Assembly (NCBI RefSeq): GCF_030063195.1
Contig: NZ_JASISS010000007.1
Coordinates: 94,289 to 147,960 of the forward strand
Source of the DNA: Cryobacterium sp. PH31-AA6
GTDB lineage: Bacteria; Actinomycetota; Actinomycetes; Actinomycetales; Microbacteriaceae
Length of the DNA: 53,672 nt
Direction: 5' to 3'
Below, in pieces: positions 37,852 to 46,732 of the stretch (within the stretch, counting starts at the first letter, position 1; every line of letters starts with the position of its first letter). The notes beneath the pieces are model-generated. The model was not told the DNA's origin. It saw nothing but the letters and a program-made list of their open reading frames with translations, and made no database searches. A program made the translations under genes and the position numbers.

Positions 37852-38877
37852 ATGAGTACCACGACCATGGTGCCCGGCGTTCGCAAGCGCAGCCTCTGGA
37901 GTCGCCTGCCCGTCGTGGCGCAGTTGAACCAAAGTGTGGGACTACAACGGGGGATGCTCGTCACCGGTCTCGTGCTCACGGCCAGCTTCGTCCTCACGGC
38001 CATTCTGGCGCCCCTGATCTCGCCCTTCGGCTTCAGCCAGCTGCGTGACGCGAACGGCGCCTTCGGCGCCCAGAACCCCCCGAGCGCCTCGCACCTTCTG
38101 GGCACCACCGTCGGCGGCTACGACGTACTGTCTCGGGTGATCTGGGGAGCGCAGACGGCACTGATGGTGATCATTATCGCCGTCATCCTGTCCATCTTCG
38201 CCGGCGTCCTGCTCGGCCTGGTCTCCGGGTACTTCGGTGGCTGGCTCGACCGCCTGTTCGTCGTCGTCTTCGACGCCGTGTACGCGTTCCCGTCGCTGCT
38301 GCTCGCCATCGTGATGTCGATTGTGATCTCGGGAGGCCGTTCCAACCTGATCGGCGGTGTCCTCGCCGCGGCCATCTCGATCACCACCGTGTTCATCCCG
38401 CAATATTTCCGGGTGATCCGGGCGGAGACCGTGCGGATCAAGGCTGAGGCCTACGTCGAATCGGCGCGAGTCCTCGGGGCGAGCAACTCCCGGATCATGT
38501 TCCGCCATGTGCTGCGCAACGCCACCCGTACTTTGCCGCTGATCTTCACGCTCAACGCGTCGGAGGCGATTCTCACCCTCGCCGGACTCGGCTTCCTCGG
38601 CTTCGGCATCGAGCCGTCCGCCGCCGCCGAATGGGGCTACGACCTCAACAAGGCCGTGTCGGATGTCTCGAGCGGCATCTGGTGGACCGCGCTCTTCCCC
38701 GGCGTGGCCATCGTGCTGGCCGTGCTCGGCATGACCCTTGTCGGTGAGAGCCTCAACGACCTTGCCGACCCCCGATTGCGCGGCCGTCGATCGGTGGCGA
38801 AGTCCTCCGGGGTGGTGGCCGAAACCTCGGTCGCACCAGGCGGCACCCTGACTGACGAATCCGAGGTCCCCCAGTGA
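37852..38877 (+). CDS. Peptide ABC transporter permease (DppC/OppC type)
   Basis: 341 residues with the OppC N-terminal segment (helix at about 35-58) and LGTTVGGYDVLSRVIWGAQTAL, followed by the transport domain; the EAA motif is at EAYVESARVLGASNSRIMFRHVLRN. Typical partner of the preceding permease. Its stop overlaps the ATPase gene by GTGA. The C-terminus after DLADPRLRGRR is an unusually long Ser/Val/Thr tail. Confidence 0.94.
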   Translation: MSTTTMVPGVRKRSLWSRLPVVAQLNQSVGLQRGMLVTGLVLTASFVLTAILAPLISPFGFSQLRDANGAFGAQNPPSASHLLGTTVGGYDVLSRVIWGAQTALMVIIIAVILSIFAGVLLGLVSGYFGGWLDRLFVVVFDAVYAFPSLLLAIVMSIVISGGRSNLIGGVLAAAISITTVFIPQYFRVIRAETVRIKAEAYVESARVLGASNSRIMFRHVLRNATRTLPLIFTLNASEAILTLAGLGFLGFGIEPSAAAEWGYDLNKAVSDVSSGIWWTALFPGVAIVLAVLGMTLVGESLNDLADPRLRGRRSVAKSSGVVAETSVAPGGTLTDESEVPQ

Positions 38878-40562
38878 GCGACGTACTGACCATCACCGAC
38901 CTGGGAATCTCCTTCTCCACCGATGCCGGAGCGGTGCGCGCCGTCGATGGTGTGAGCCTGCGGGTGGCTCCCGGCGAGGTGCTCGCGATCGTCGGCGAGA
39001 GCGGCAGCGGCAAGACCGTGACCGCAAAAACCATTCTCGGCCTGCTCCCGGAGACGGCCACCGCCTCAGGTGTCGTCCTCCTCACCCGGAAAGACGGCTC
39101 CAGCGAGCACGACATCCTCTCGATCGGCAAGTCGACACTGCGCCAGGTGCGCGGCACCGACGTGTCCATGGTCTTCCAGGAACCATCGACCGCGCTGAAC
39201 CCGGTCTACACGGTGGGCTGGCAGATCGCGGAGGGCATCCGCGCACACGGCAAGTTCAGCCGGAAGGAGGCGAAGGCGAAGGCCATCGAGATCCTCGGCC
39301 GGGTCGGCATCCCCGACCCGGAGACACGCGTGAACTACTTCCCGCACCAGTTCTCCGGCGGCCAGAAACAGCGCGTCGTGATCGCCATGGCACTCGTGCT
39401 CGACCCCGGCCTGATCGTCGCCGACGAGCCCACCACGGCCCTGGACGTGACGGTTCAGGCGGAGATCCTCGACCTGCTCCGCCAGTGCCGGGACGAGTTC
39501 GGCACCGCCATCGTGCTGATCACCCACAACATGGGTGTTGTTGCCGACCTCGCCGACCGGGTGGCCGTGATGTACCAGGGCAAGGTGGTCGAGGAGGCCG
39601 ATGCGCAGACCCTCTTCTCCTCGCCGCAGAACGACTACACCAAGCGCCTCCTCGCCTCCGTTCCGCACGTCGGCCAGGGCATCGCACACGCCGTGGTGCG
39701 TGCGGAGGCCAGGGAACCGGCCTGGCTGGAACTTCCGCCGGTCGTCGTGGCCGACAACCTGACCATCGAATACCCCGGCCGCTTCGGCCGGGCCGGCTTC
39801 CGGGCGGTGGACGGGGTGAGCTTCGTCATCCGTCCCGGCGAGGTGCTCGGGCTGGTCGGCGAGAGCGGATCCGGAAAGACGACCACGGGACGCGCCATCG
39901 CCGGCCTGACCCGGGTGACCGGGGGCTCGCTCACCGTCCACGGGCACGAAATGCTCGGGTTCAGGGAGCGCGAGTTCAAGAAGTTCCGCAGCGATATCGG
40001 CTTCGTCTTCCAGGACCCGGCGTCGAGCTTCAATCCGCTGCTCACGATCGCGGAATGCGTCGCTGAGCCGCTGATCGTGCACGGCCGGGCCAAGAACCCC
40101 ATCGGGGCCCGCAGCCGCGTCAACGAATTGCTCGAGGCCGTGCAACTGCCCCGGGCGTACGGCGACCGTTACCCGCACGAGCTGAGCGGGGGCCAGCGGC
40201 AGCGCGCGAGCCTGGCCCGGGCTCTGGCACTCGAGCCGAGCCTGCTGATCGCCGACGAGCCCACCTCGGCTCTGGACGTGTCCGTGCAGGCCAGGGTGCT
40301 CGAACTGTTCGCGGAACTGCAGAACGAATTCGGATTCGCCGCGCTGTTCATCAGCCACGACCTCGCCGTCGTCGACATCCTCGCAGACCGGATCGCCGTG
40401 CTGTACAAGGGGAGACTGGTCGAGGAGGGCACCGGCGCCGAGGTGCTCGGCGCTCCGAAGGATCCGTACACGCAGCGGCTGCTCGCCTCCCTGCCCGTGC
40501 CCGATCCGGCCGAGCAGGCCGACCGACGGGAGAAGCTCCGCCGGCTGCGTGCGGCAGGATAG
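38874..40562 (+). CDS. Fused dual ATP-binding protein (DppD-DppF type)
   Basis: 562 residues with two complete nucleotide-binding domains. The first has Walker A GESGSGKT near residue 42, signature FSGGQKQR and Walker [13 protein letters not shown]. The second has [20 protein letters not shown] and [12 protein letters not shown]. Each ends in an oligopeptide C-terminal region ([10 protein letters not shown] and [12 protein letters not shown]). Fusion of the two ATPases is common in actinobacteria. GTG 38874 overlaps the permease stop. It powers solute import. Confidence 0.94.
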   Translation: MSDVLTITDLGISFSTDAGAVRAVDGVSLRVAPGEVLAIVGESGSGKTVTAKTILGLLPETATASGVVLLTRKDGSSEHDILSIGKSTLRQVRGTDVSMVFQEPSTALNPVYTVGWQIAEGIRAHGKFSRKEAKAKAIEILGRVGIPDPETRVNYFPHQFSGGQKQRVVIAMALVLDPGLIVADEPTTALDVTVQAEILDLLRQCRDEFGTAIVLITHNMGVVADLADRVAVMYQGKVVEEADAQTLFSSPQNDYTKRLLASVPHVGQGIAHAVVRAEAREPAWLELPPVVVADNLTIEYPGRFGRAGFRAVDGVSFVIRPGEVLGLVGESGSGKTTTGRAIAGLTRVTGGSLTVHGHEMLGFREREFKKFRSDIGFVFQDPASSFNPLLTIAECVAEPLIVHGRAKNPIGARSRVNELLEAVQLPRAYGDRYPHELSGGQRQRASLARALALEPSLLIADEPTSALDVSVQARVLELFAELQNEFGFAALFISHDLAVVDILADRIAVLYKGRLVEEGTGAEVLGAPKDPYTQRLLASLPVPDPAEQADRREKLRRLRAAG

Positions 40563-40567
40563 GAGGT

Positions 40568-41494
40568 ATGACTCGCGGCACGGCACCGATTTTCCCCGTC
40601 TCGACCAGCGATCTGACGATCGAGTATCCGCCGCACGGAGTGAGCCCGGCCCATGTCGCGGTGCACGGGCTCACCCTGCAGATCGAACGCGGCGAGGTGC
40701 TCGGGCTGCTCGGGGAGAGCGGTTCGGGCAAGAGCACCCTCGCGAGCGTCCTCTCCGGCGCGGCGTACGCCCCCGGTCTCGGGAGCGCCCGCCCGATCAT
40801 CACTGGGGGAGAGGCCACCGTGCTGGGATTCCGGATGCGCCGGATCGGCCGTCGCAAGCTGGCCCGACTCACCTTCGGGGTCGGTCTGCTCGAACAGAAC
40901 GCCGCTGCCACCCTCCCGGCAACCATGACGGTCGCCGAGATCGTGGCGGAGCCGGTGCTGGAGCGTGACCGGCGGTACAACCGCCGGGCCCTCGACACGC
41001 TGGTCGCGACCATGGTCGACGCCGTCCGGCTGCCGTTGGCGGTGCTGCCGCGGTACCCCTATGAGCTGAGCAACGGGCAACGCCAACGTGTCGCCCTCGC
41101 CAGGGCGCTCGTCTTCGGCCCGTCCCTGCTGATCGCGGACGAGCCCACCGCGGGCGTCGACGTGACCGTGCGCGATGCCGTGATCGACCTGATCCTCGAA
41201 TTGCAGCGGGAACGGTCGTTCTCGGCGCTCGTGATCAGTTCGGACCTCACGGTGCTGCGACGGGTGGCGAATCGGGTCGGTGTGCTCTACCAGGGGGTGC
41301 TCGTCGGCCTCGGCACCATCGATGAGGTATTCGACGACCCGTGGCATCCGTACGTGGCGGGACTCGCCGCGGCCCTCACCGGCCTCGAGTCCGAGTCCGA
41401 GTCCGAGTCCGACGATGAAACTGACGATTACGAGGACGACATGTTCGACGACGACGATCACGACGAAAGCGGTAATCATGCAGAGCACTCCTGA
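40568..41494 (+). CDS. Additional ABC transporter ATPase with acidic C-terminal tail
   Basis: 308 residues, a third nucleotide-binding domain in an importer operon that already encodes two. Walker A is GESGSGKST, the signature is LSNGQRQR (Asn in place of the first Gly), and Walker B is [10 protein letters not shown]. Ser-Asp replaces the usual switch His (VISSDLTVL instead of a conserved SHD), so ATP hydrolysis may be altered. The last 35 residues are highly acidic, starting with an (ES)4 repeat coded by four GAGTCC units at 41387-41410. ATG 40568 follows AGGAGGT closely. It may form a second transporter or regulate this one. Confidence 0.85.
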   Translation: MTRGTAPIFPVSTSDLTIEYPPHGVSPAHVAVHGLTLQIERGEVLGLLGESGSGKSTLASVLSGAAYAPGLGSARPIITGGEATVLGFRMRRIGRRKLARLTFGVGLLEQNAAATLPATMTVAEIVAEPVLERDRRYNRRALDTLVATMVDAVRLPLAVLPRYPYELSNGQRQRVALARALVFGPSLLIADEPTAGVDVTVRDAVIDLILELQRERSFSALVISSDLTVLRRVANRVGVLYQGVLVGLGTIDEVFDDPWHPYVAGLAAALTGLESESESESDDETDDYEDDMFDDDDHDESGNHAEHS

Positions 41495-42515
41495 GCCGGA
41501 CGAAGCGGGGACGGGGCCGGGGCCGGCTGCTCAGCACCGGGCCGTGCTCGCCGAGGGTGCCGCACCGCTTCCGGAGGGCAGTCGGCCGACGATCGGGCCG
41601 ATCGCCGTGATGCCGCGTCCCGCGGAGGTCTTCACCACGGCCGTGCGGGCGGCCGGCGGCGAGGTCGCGGAGCTGTCGCCGGCCACCAGAGGGCTGATCT
41701 GGCTGTCCTACCGCCAGGCAGACCTGCTCGGGTCCACGCTGGCCGCACATCCCCAGATCCAGTGGGTGCAGCTGCCGTGGGCAGGCGTCGACGCGTTCAG
41801 CGGGATCCTGGCCGAGCAGGACCGGCCCGACCTGCTCTGGACCAGCGCCAAGGGCGCCTACGCCCAGCCGGTGGCGGAGCACGCGCTCGCCCTGTCCCTT
41901 GCGCTCTTACGGGTATTGCCGGCGCGGGTCAGGGCCTCGAGCTGGAGCACCGTGCCGGAGGGCCGCTCGCTCTATGGGCGTTCGGTCGTGATCATCGGCG
42001 CCGGAGGGATCGCCCTCGAGCTCATCCGGCTGCTGGAGCCGTTCGGGACCAGAATCACCGTGGTGCGCCGCAGCGACAAGCCCGTGCCCGGCGCCGACCG
42101 TACCGTTGCCACCGGCGCCCTGGCCGAGGTTCTGCCCGGCGCGGACCTCGTCATCGTCGCGGCCGCCCTGACCAAGGACACCCGCCACCTGATCGGGGCA
42201 GCCGAACTCGCCCTGATGCGCCCGGACGCGTACCTGGTCAACATCGCCCGGGGGCCGCTGGTCGACACGGATGCTCTCACGGCGGCCCTGGCCGGCGGCG
42301 TGATCGCCGGCGCTGCCCTGGACGTGACCGATCCGGAACCGTTGCCGGACGGACATCCGTTGTGGGGCGAACCCCGGTGCCTGATCACACCCCATTCGGC
42401 CGACACGCCCGAGATGACCGCACCGCTCCTTGCCGAGCGGATCCGTTTGAATGTGCGGGCTTTCCTTGCCGATGGCCGATTTGTCGGGGTCGTGGATCCT
42501 CGCACCGGCTACTGA
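41478..42515 (+). CDS. D-2-hydroxyacid dehydrogenase family protein
   Basis: 345 residues. The NAD-binding motif is VVIIGAGGIALELIRLL. The catalytic Arg is in NIARGPLVDTDAL, Glu in DVTDPEPLPDGHPLW and His in ITPHSAD, the expected triad of the D-isomer-specific family. The first 35 residues are Pro/Ala-rich and not conserved. ATG 41478 lies inside the end of the ATPase gene (17-bp overlap), suggesting coupling; later starts remain possible. Glyoxylate/hydroxypyruvate or phosphoglycerate-type substrates are all conceivable. Confidence 0.85.
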   Translation: MQSTPEPDEAGTGPGPAAQHRAVLAEGAAPLPEGSRPTIGPIAVMPRPAEVFTTAVRAAGGEVAELSPATRGLIWLSYRQADLLGSTLAAHPQIQWVQLPWAGVDAFSGILAEQDRPDLLWTSAKGAYAQPVAEHALALSLALLRVLPARVRASSWSTVPEGRSLYGRSVVIIGAGGIALELIRLLEPFGTRITVVRRSDKPVPGADRTVATGALAEVLPGADLVIVAAALTKDTRHLIGAAELALMRPDAYLVNIARGPLVDTDALTAALAGGVIAGAALDVTDPEPLPDGHPLWGEPRCLITPHSADTPEMTAPLLAERIRLNVRAFLADGRFVGVVDPRTGY

Positions 42516-42549
42516 AACCCCCCGCCGGCCACGGGATCCCCGTCTCGAT

Positions 42550-42578
42550 TTGGTTCACGGCCAACTCTTTTGTAAAGT
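42550..42578 (+). promoter_or_regulatory. Promoter of tRNA-Asn
   Basis: TTGGTT (42550-42555), a 17-nt spacer and TAAAGT (42573-42578) form a good sigma70-type promoter. Transcription would start about 12 nt before the tRNA. Confidence 0.75.
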
Positions 42579-42597
42579 AGCAACGCTGTTCAAGCAT

Positions 42598-42670
42598 TCC
42601 TCGATAGCTCAATTGGCAGAGCAGTCGGCTGTTAACCGACAGGTTCTTGGTTCGAGTCCAAGTCGGGGAG
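42598..42670 (+). tRNA. tRNA-Asn (GTT)
   Basis: 73-nt cloverleaf. The acceptor TCCTCGA pairs with TCGGGGA, with one T-G wobble. The D-arm is GCTC/GAGC, the anticodon stem is GTCGG/CCGAC with loop CTGTTAA (anticodon GTT), the T-arm is CTTGG/CCAAG, and the discriminator is G. CCA is not encoded. A promoter precedes it and a terminator follows. Confidence 0.96.
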
Positions 42671-42672
42671 CG

Positions 42673-42710
42673 AAAGGCCACCTAGGGCTCCACCCCGGGT
42701 GGCCTTTTTT
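42673..42710 (+). terminator. Rho-independent terminator after tRNA-Asn
   Basis: AAAGGCCACC (42673-42682) pairs with GGTGGCC (42698-42704) plus the following Ts, and a run of six T follows. It is the clearest intrinsic terminator in the window. Confidence 0.92.
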
Positions 42711-42749
42711 GTCCCCGGGGCGCAGCGATGGTCAGGAAAGGCGAAGTCC

Positions 42750-43613
42750 ATGGATGTTTGGTTGATCGCGAGCATCGTGCTGGCCGCTCTCTCGGTGTTG
42801 CTGTTAGTCCTTTGGCTGCGGGCGCGCCGACGCGCGACCAACCAGTCTGCGGCGGAACGGGTGCGAATCGAGCTCGAGTTGAGTCTCGCGGAGCAGCAGG
42901 GCAGGCTCGGCATCATCCGTGAGCTTCAGGACGGTGCCGTGCTCTCGATCGCCCGCCTGATCACCGGGGCCGAGGCGGTCAGGTACACGGCCGTGAGCGA
43001 CCCGTCCGGCGCTGTCCGGGCCGCGACGGCCCTGGCGGAGGACGGTCGCGTCGCCCTCGCGGATATGCGCCGAGTACTCACCATCGTGCGGGAAGGCGAA
43101 TCCGTGGCGGCCCCGCGGCCCGGTCTTCAATCGGCGCAGGACCTCTTCCGGGTGATGCGCGACGCCGGCCTCGTCGTCGGATTCGATGAGTCGGGTGACC
43201 GCTTTCCGCTCAAGCCCGGCGCGGAGCTGGCCATCTTCCGCATACTCCAGAGTGCGCTGGCCAATTCCCTCAAACACGGTGGCTCGGGCACGGAGGCGAA
43301 GATCTCCTTCACCTGGACGCAGGATGGCCTGCAGCTGCAGGTCGACGACGACGGTATTCGCGCCGCGGCACGGCGCATTACCTCCGACGAGAACGAGCTG
43401 GCCGCCCGCACCAGATACACGATCGACGACGACCTCAACGCGCTCAGTGAGAGCATCAGTGGGGCTGGAATAACCCAGATGCGGGAGCGTGCCGAACTCT
43501 TCGGTGGAGTCTTCAACGCGGGTACGGTGCCCGGCGTTGGGTTCTCCGTATCGGCAATCTTTCCCTCGCTGCGTTTTCACAACGGCATCCACGGAGTCAA
43601 CCTGTCCCGATGA
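42750..43613 (+). CDS. Histidine-kinase-like protein lacking the phospho-acceptor His
   Basis: 287 residues. One N-terminal helix (about 5-23) precedes a short coiled segment and a NarL/DesK-type (HisKA_3) region. Where kinases have E-L-H-D, this protein reads RELQDGA with Gln60 in place of His. The ATPase domain looks complete: N-box QSALANSLKHGG, G1-like VDDDGI, and GITQMRERAELFGG. No receiver or response-regulator gene is adjacent. It may act as an ATP-binding regulator or partner of another kinase. ATG 42750 has AGGAAAGG upstream; the longer open frame lies in the terminator region. Confidence 0.82.
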   Translation: MDVWLIASIVLAALSVLLLVLWLRARRRATNQSAAERVRIELELSLAEQQGRLGIIRELQDGAVLSIARLITGAEAVRYTAVSDPSGAVRAATALAEDGRVALADMRRVLTIVREGESVAAPRPGLQSAQDLFRVMRDAGLVVGFDESGDRFPLKPGAELAIFRILQSALANSLKHGGSGTEAKISFTWTQDGLQLQVDDDGIRAAARRITSDENELAARTRYTIDDDLNALSESISGAGITQMRERAELFGGVFNAGTVPGVGFSVSAIFPSLRFHNGIHGVNLSR

Positions 43614-43644
43614 GCGAACCTGCCCCGGTGCGTTCTTCCCGGGT

Positions 43645-44211
43645 TCAGTCTTCGAGGTTGTCGACCCCGGGCACCCAGTCGAGGCCGGGAATGCCCCAGC
43701 CACGCTTGCGCGTGACCTTGGCGGCGATCTTCGCGTAGAAGTGCTCCAGTCGGTCCACATAAAGTGTGCCGTCGAGGTGGTCGAACTCGTGCTGGAAGAT
43801 GCGGGCCAGCCAGCCCTCCGCGTGGATCTCGAATGGCTTCTGGTCCAGGTCAACGGCGCGCAGGATGGCTGAGGTTGACCGAAGGAGCGGAAACCGCTCG
43901 CCCGGGTAGGACAGGCATCCTTCGACGTCCTCGTCCTCATCGGCCTCGCCGGCCGGCACGGGTGTGATCCACAGTTCCGGGTTGATGGCCACTCCACGCC
44001 ACGAATGGTCGTCGTCATCGACGTAGCTGTAGGTGAAGAGCCGGAGCGGCACCCCGACCTGGGGTGCGGCGAGCCCGACGCCCGGTGCGGCATCCATCGT
44101 CTCGAACATGTCCTGCACGAGGACGCGTAATTCGTCGCCGAAATCATCGACGGGGGAAGCGGGGGAGTGGAGAACGGGATCTCCGGAAATTACAATCGAA
44201 CGCACGGCCAT
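43645..44211 (-). CDS. def: Peptide deformylase
   Basis: 188 residues with the three metalloprotease motifs: GVGLAAPQVG (motif 1), EGCLSYPG (motif 2, Cys ligand) and HEFDH (motif 3, two His and the catalytic Glu). It removes the formyl group from nascent proteins. A short acidic insert (EADEDED) precedes motif 2. ATG 44211 has no ribosome binding site; TATCCT ends 6 nt before it, suggesting a leaderless transcript. It is divergent from the DMT transporter and convergent with the kinase-like gene. Confidence 0.95.
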   Translation of the reverse strand: MAVRSIVISGDPVLHSPASPVDDFGDELRVLVQDMFETMDAAPGVGLAAPQVGVPLRLFTYSYVDDDDHSWRGVAINPELWITPVPAGEADEDEDVEGCLSYPGERFPLLRSTSAILRAVDLDQKPFEIHAEGWLARIFQHEFDHLDGTLYVDRLEHFYAKIAAKVTRKRGWGIPGLDWVPGVDNLED

Positions 44212-44217
44212 TCAGCA

Positions 44218-44223
44218 AGGATA
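44218..44223 (-). promoter_or_regulatory. Candidate -10 for leaderless def
   Basis: On the minus strand TATCCT is followed by exactly 6 nt (TGCTGA) and then ATG 44211. It is back to back with the -10 of the divergent gene at 44240. Confidence 0.5.
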
Positions 44224-44239
44224 TCGGGCTGGTTCTCGA

Positions 44240-44245
44240 TAGGGT
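44240..44245 (+). promoter_or_regulatory. Candidate -10 for the leaderless DMT transporter gene
   Basis: TAGGGT is followed by exactly 6 nt (CATTGA) and the GTG start at 44252. No Shine-Dalgarno sequence is present. Confidence 0.5.
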
Positions 44246-44251
44246 CATTGA

Positions 44252-45166
44252 GTGACCCCCGACCTGACCGACTTGGCTGTCGAACTCACGATCGATCCGC
44301 GCCAGGCCATCGGAATCCCGCTCGCCCTGGTCGGCGCAGTCTTCCTCTCGCTCGGGGCGCAATTCCAGCACCGCGGGGTGACCAAGGTCGAGGCGAGTAC
44401 CGTCGAGGTCACCGGCGGACTCAACCTCCGTCAGCTGGCGCTGCTCCTCGGCCGGCCCTCCTGGGTGCTCGGCACCGTGATGCTCGGCCTGGCCATCGTC
44501 TTCCAACTCTCGAGCCTCAACTTCGCGCCGATCATCGTTGTACAGCCCCTGGGCGCGGTCGCCCTGGTGATCACGTCGATCCTCAACGCGCGGGTGTCCG
44601 GGGTGCAGGTCAACCGGGCGTCCAAGCTCGCCATCGGCATGTGCGTCGGCGGGGTGGGCCTGTTCGTGACCGTCGCCGCGTTCACCGCCATTGACAAGCC
44701 GGTCACGGACTCGAACCTCCTCACTATCCTGGCCATGCTGGCCGGCGTTCTGGTGGTCTTCGGAGGCTTGTTCGTGTTCCTACGAACCCGGTTCCCGGCG
44801 ATTCTCTACATCATTGGTGCCGGCGTGCTCTATGGCTTCGTCGCCACCCTCGCGAAGGTGATCATCAGCCGCACCCAGAACGGCAACTTCGAGTGGTTGA
44901 CACTGACCTGCGTCGCCGGCCTTCTGCTGGGCGCGACCCTCGGCGCGTACTTCGTGCAGAACGCCTACGCGTCCGGCCCGCCAGACCTGGTGATCGCCGG
45001 CCTGACCGTGGTCGACCCGTTGATCGCCGTCGGGATCGGAATCGTCGTGCTCGGCGAGATCGCGCAGGCGCCCGCCTGGGCTGCTGTGGCGTTCATCGTG
45101 GCCGGCGCCATCGCGATCTACGGGGTGTTCCTGCTGGCCAGGCACCACCCGCAGTCCGCCGTCTAG
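44252..45166 (+). CDS. DMT family transporter (NIPA/EamA-like)
   Basis: 304 residues with nine or ten predicted helices. It opens with a short soluble stretch, then GIPLALVGAVFLSLGAQFQHRGV, PSWVLGTVMLGLAIVFQLSSLNFAPIIVVQPLG, and a second half with VADP-like PPDLVIAGLTVVDPLIAVGIGIVVLGE. The pattern fits actinobacterial DMT proteins related to magnesium-transporter NIPA or EamA exporters. The substrate is unknown. The GTG start has no ribosome binding site but sits 6 nt behind TAGGGT. Confidence 0.87.
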   Translation: MTPDLTDLAVELTIDPRQAIGIPLALVGAVFLSLGAQFQHRGVTKVEASTVEVTGGLNLRQLALLLGRPSWVLGTVMLGLAIVFQLSSLNFAPIIVVQPLGAVALVITSILNARVSGVQVNRASKLAIGMCVGGVGLFVTVAAFTAIDKPVTDSNLLTILAMLAGVLVVFGGLFVFLRTRFPAILYIIGAGVLYGFVATLAKVIISRTQNGNFEWLTLTCVAGLLLGATLGAYFVQNAYASGPPDLVIAGLTVVDPLIAVGIGIVVLGEIAQAPAWAAVAFIVAGAIAIYGVFLLARHHPQSAV

Positions 45167-45303
45167 ACTCGTGTGCGGGCTGTCCCGGCGTAGTTCCGAT
45201 GACGCGCGGAGAGCACGGATGCCGGTGTACACGGCGGCTTAGAATAGGCTGCTAGAAGACCTCGTCGGCATCCGCGCCGACAAAAACCTGAATTTCGCGC
45301 CGG

Positions 45304-46599
45304 ATGATGACCTCCGGCCCACTTACGTTGGGACAATTCCACTTGTCAGATTCGACCGATTTGCCGACCTACGCCGCCCGCGTCGCGTCGACATCGAAGA
45401 AGCCAATTCGGGTTCTCATCGCCGCGGACACCTTCGCCCCTGACGTCAACGGTGCCGCTCGATTCGCCGAGCGCCTCGCCGCCGGGATGGTAGCCCGCGG
45501 TCACGAGGTGCAGATCATGGCTCCGGCCCCCTCCCGCAAGCACGGCACCTGGACCGAGATCCACGAAGGCCAGTCCATGGTCGTTCACCGCCTGAAGAGC
45601 TGGCGTTGGTACCCGCACGACTGGTTGCGCTTCGCCCTGCCCTGGCTGATCCACGCGGAAAGCCGCCGCATCCTCGACACTTTCAAGCCCGATGTCGTGC
45701 ATTTCCAGTCGCACATCAACGTGGGCCGCGGGGTCACCATCGAGGCCGCGAAGCGTGGCATCCGCATCATCGGCACGAACCACTTCATGCCGGAGAACAT
45801 GCTCGAGTTCACGCTCCTGCCCAAGTGGCTGCACGAACGCATGATCAAGGGAGCCTGGAAGGCCGCGCGCCGCACCTTCGGTCGGGCGGAAGCGGTGACC
45901 ACCCCGACCGTGCGTGCCGCCGAATTCCTCGAGCGCTACACCGGACTCGAGGGTGTCCTCGCGATCTCCTGCGGCATCGACGCGCACAACTACGTGCCCA
46001 GCTTTGAGCCGCGCACCGAGAACAGAATCCTCTTCGTCGGACGGGTCACGGGAGAGAAGCAGATTGATGTGCTGCTCAACGCCGTCACGTTGCTCTCGCC
46101 CGACCTGAACGTGAAGGTGGAGATCGTCGGCGGCGGTGACCAGAAACGTAACCTCGAGCACCTCGCCCAGACCCTGGGCATCCGCAACAAGGTCACATTC
46201 ACCGGGTATGTGACCGATGAGGAGCTACGCGCCGCGTACACCCGATCCACGGTCTTCGCGATGCCCTCCATCGCGGAGTTGCAGAGCATCGCCACGATGG
46301 AGGCCATGGCCTCCGGGCTTCCCGTCGTCGCCGCTAACGCGATGGCCCTGCCGCACCTCGTGCACGATGGACAGAACGGCTACCTGTTCGAACCGGGCAG
46401 CGCGCGGGACATGGCAGACAAGCTCACGAAGGTGCTCACCGCAAACCCAGACGATCTCACCGCGCTCAAGCGCGAGTCTCTCAAGTTGATCGGGGCGCAC
46501 GACATCAACCGCACTCTGAACACTTTCGAGAGCCTGTATCGTGGGGAACCCGTAGTCGACACGATCACCTCTCAGGCTGCCGCACACTCCCCGGAGTAA
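45304..46599 (+). CDS. GT4 family glycosyltransferase
   Basis: 431 residues. The N-terminal domain has IRVLIAADTFAPDVNGAARFAERLAAGMVARGHEV, typical of GT-B enzymes. The C-terminal domain has RILFVGRVTGEKQIDVLL, the IVGGG strand and PSIAELQSIATMEAMASGLPVVA, the nucleotide-sugar-binding E(x)7E region. It probably mannosylates a lipid or glycan, as related actinobacterial PimB/MgtA-like enzymes do; the acceptor is unknown. The start is uncertain: ATG 45304 has no ribosome binding site, while TTG 45343 has GGGA upstream and would remove 13 residues. A TAGAAT and a small GTCGGC/GCCGAC hairpin (45264-45281) lie in the 137-bp gap before it. Confidence 0.92.
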   Translation: MMTSGPLTLGQFHLSDSTDLPTYAARVASTSKKPIRVLIAADTFAPDVNGAARFAERLAAGMVARGHEVQIMAPAPSRKHGTWTEIHEGQSMVVHRLKSWRWYPHDWLRFALPWLIHAESRRILDTFKPDVVHFQSHINVGRGVTIEAAKRGIRIIGTNHFMPENMLEFTLLPKWLHERMIKGAWKAARRTFGRAEAVTTPTVRAAEFLERYTGLEGVLAISCGIDAHNYVPSFEPRTENRILFVGRVTGEKQIDVLLNAVTLLSPDLNVKVEIVGGGDQKRNLEHLAQTLGIRNKVTFTGYVTDEELRAAYTRSTVFAMPSIAELQSIATMEAMASGLPVVAANAMALPHLVHDGQNGYLFEPGSARDMADKLTKVLTANPDDLTALKRESLKLIGAHDINRTLNTFESLYRGEPVVDTITSQAAAHSPE

Positions 46600-46609
46600 C
46601 CGCGGTTCT

Positions 46610-46683
46610 GGGGCGGTAGCTCAGCTGGTTAGAGCAGCGGACTCATAATCCGTCGGTCCCGGGTTCAAGTCCCGGCCGCCCTA
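46610..46683 (+). tRNA. tRNA with CAT anticodon (Met or lysidine-modified Ile2)
   Basis: 74-nt cloverleaf. The acceptor GGGGCGG faces CCGCCCT, the D-arm is GCTC/GAGC, the anticodon stem is GCGGA/TCCGT with loop CTCATAA, the T-arm is CCGGG/CCCGG with TTCAAGT, and the discriminator is A. Base 1 faces base 72 as G-T, a wobble pair. It lacks initiator features such as three G-C pairs in the anticodon stem. Elongator Met and Ile2 share the CAT loop and cannot be separated here. Accessory DNA starts directly downstream. Confidence 0.9.
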
Positions 46684-46732
46684 CTGTAAAACTTGCTTTG
46701 ATCAGGTTGTTTAGTTGTCGCTGAAGTGGCGA

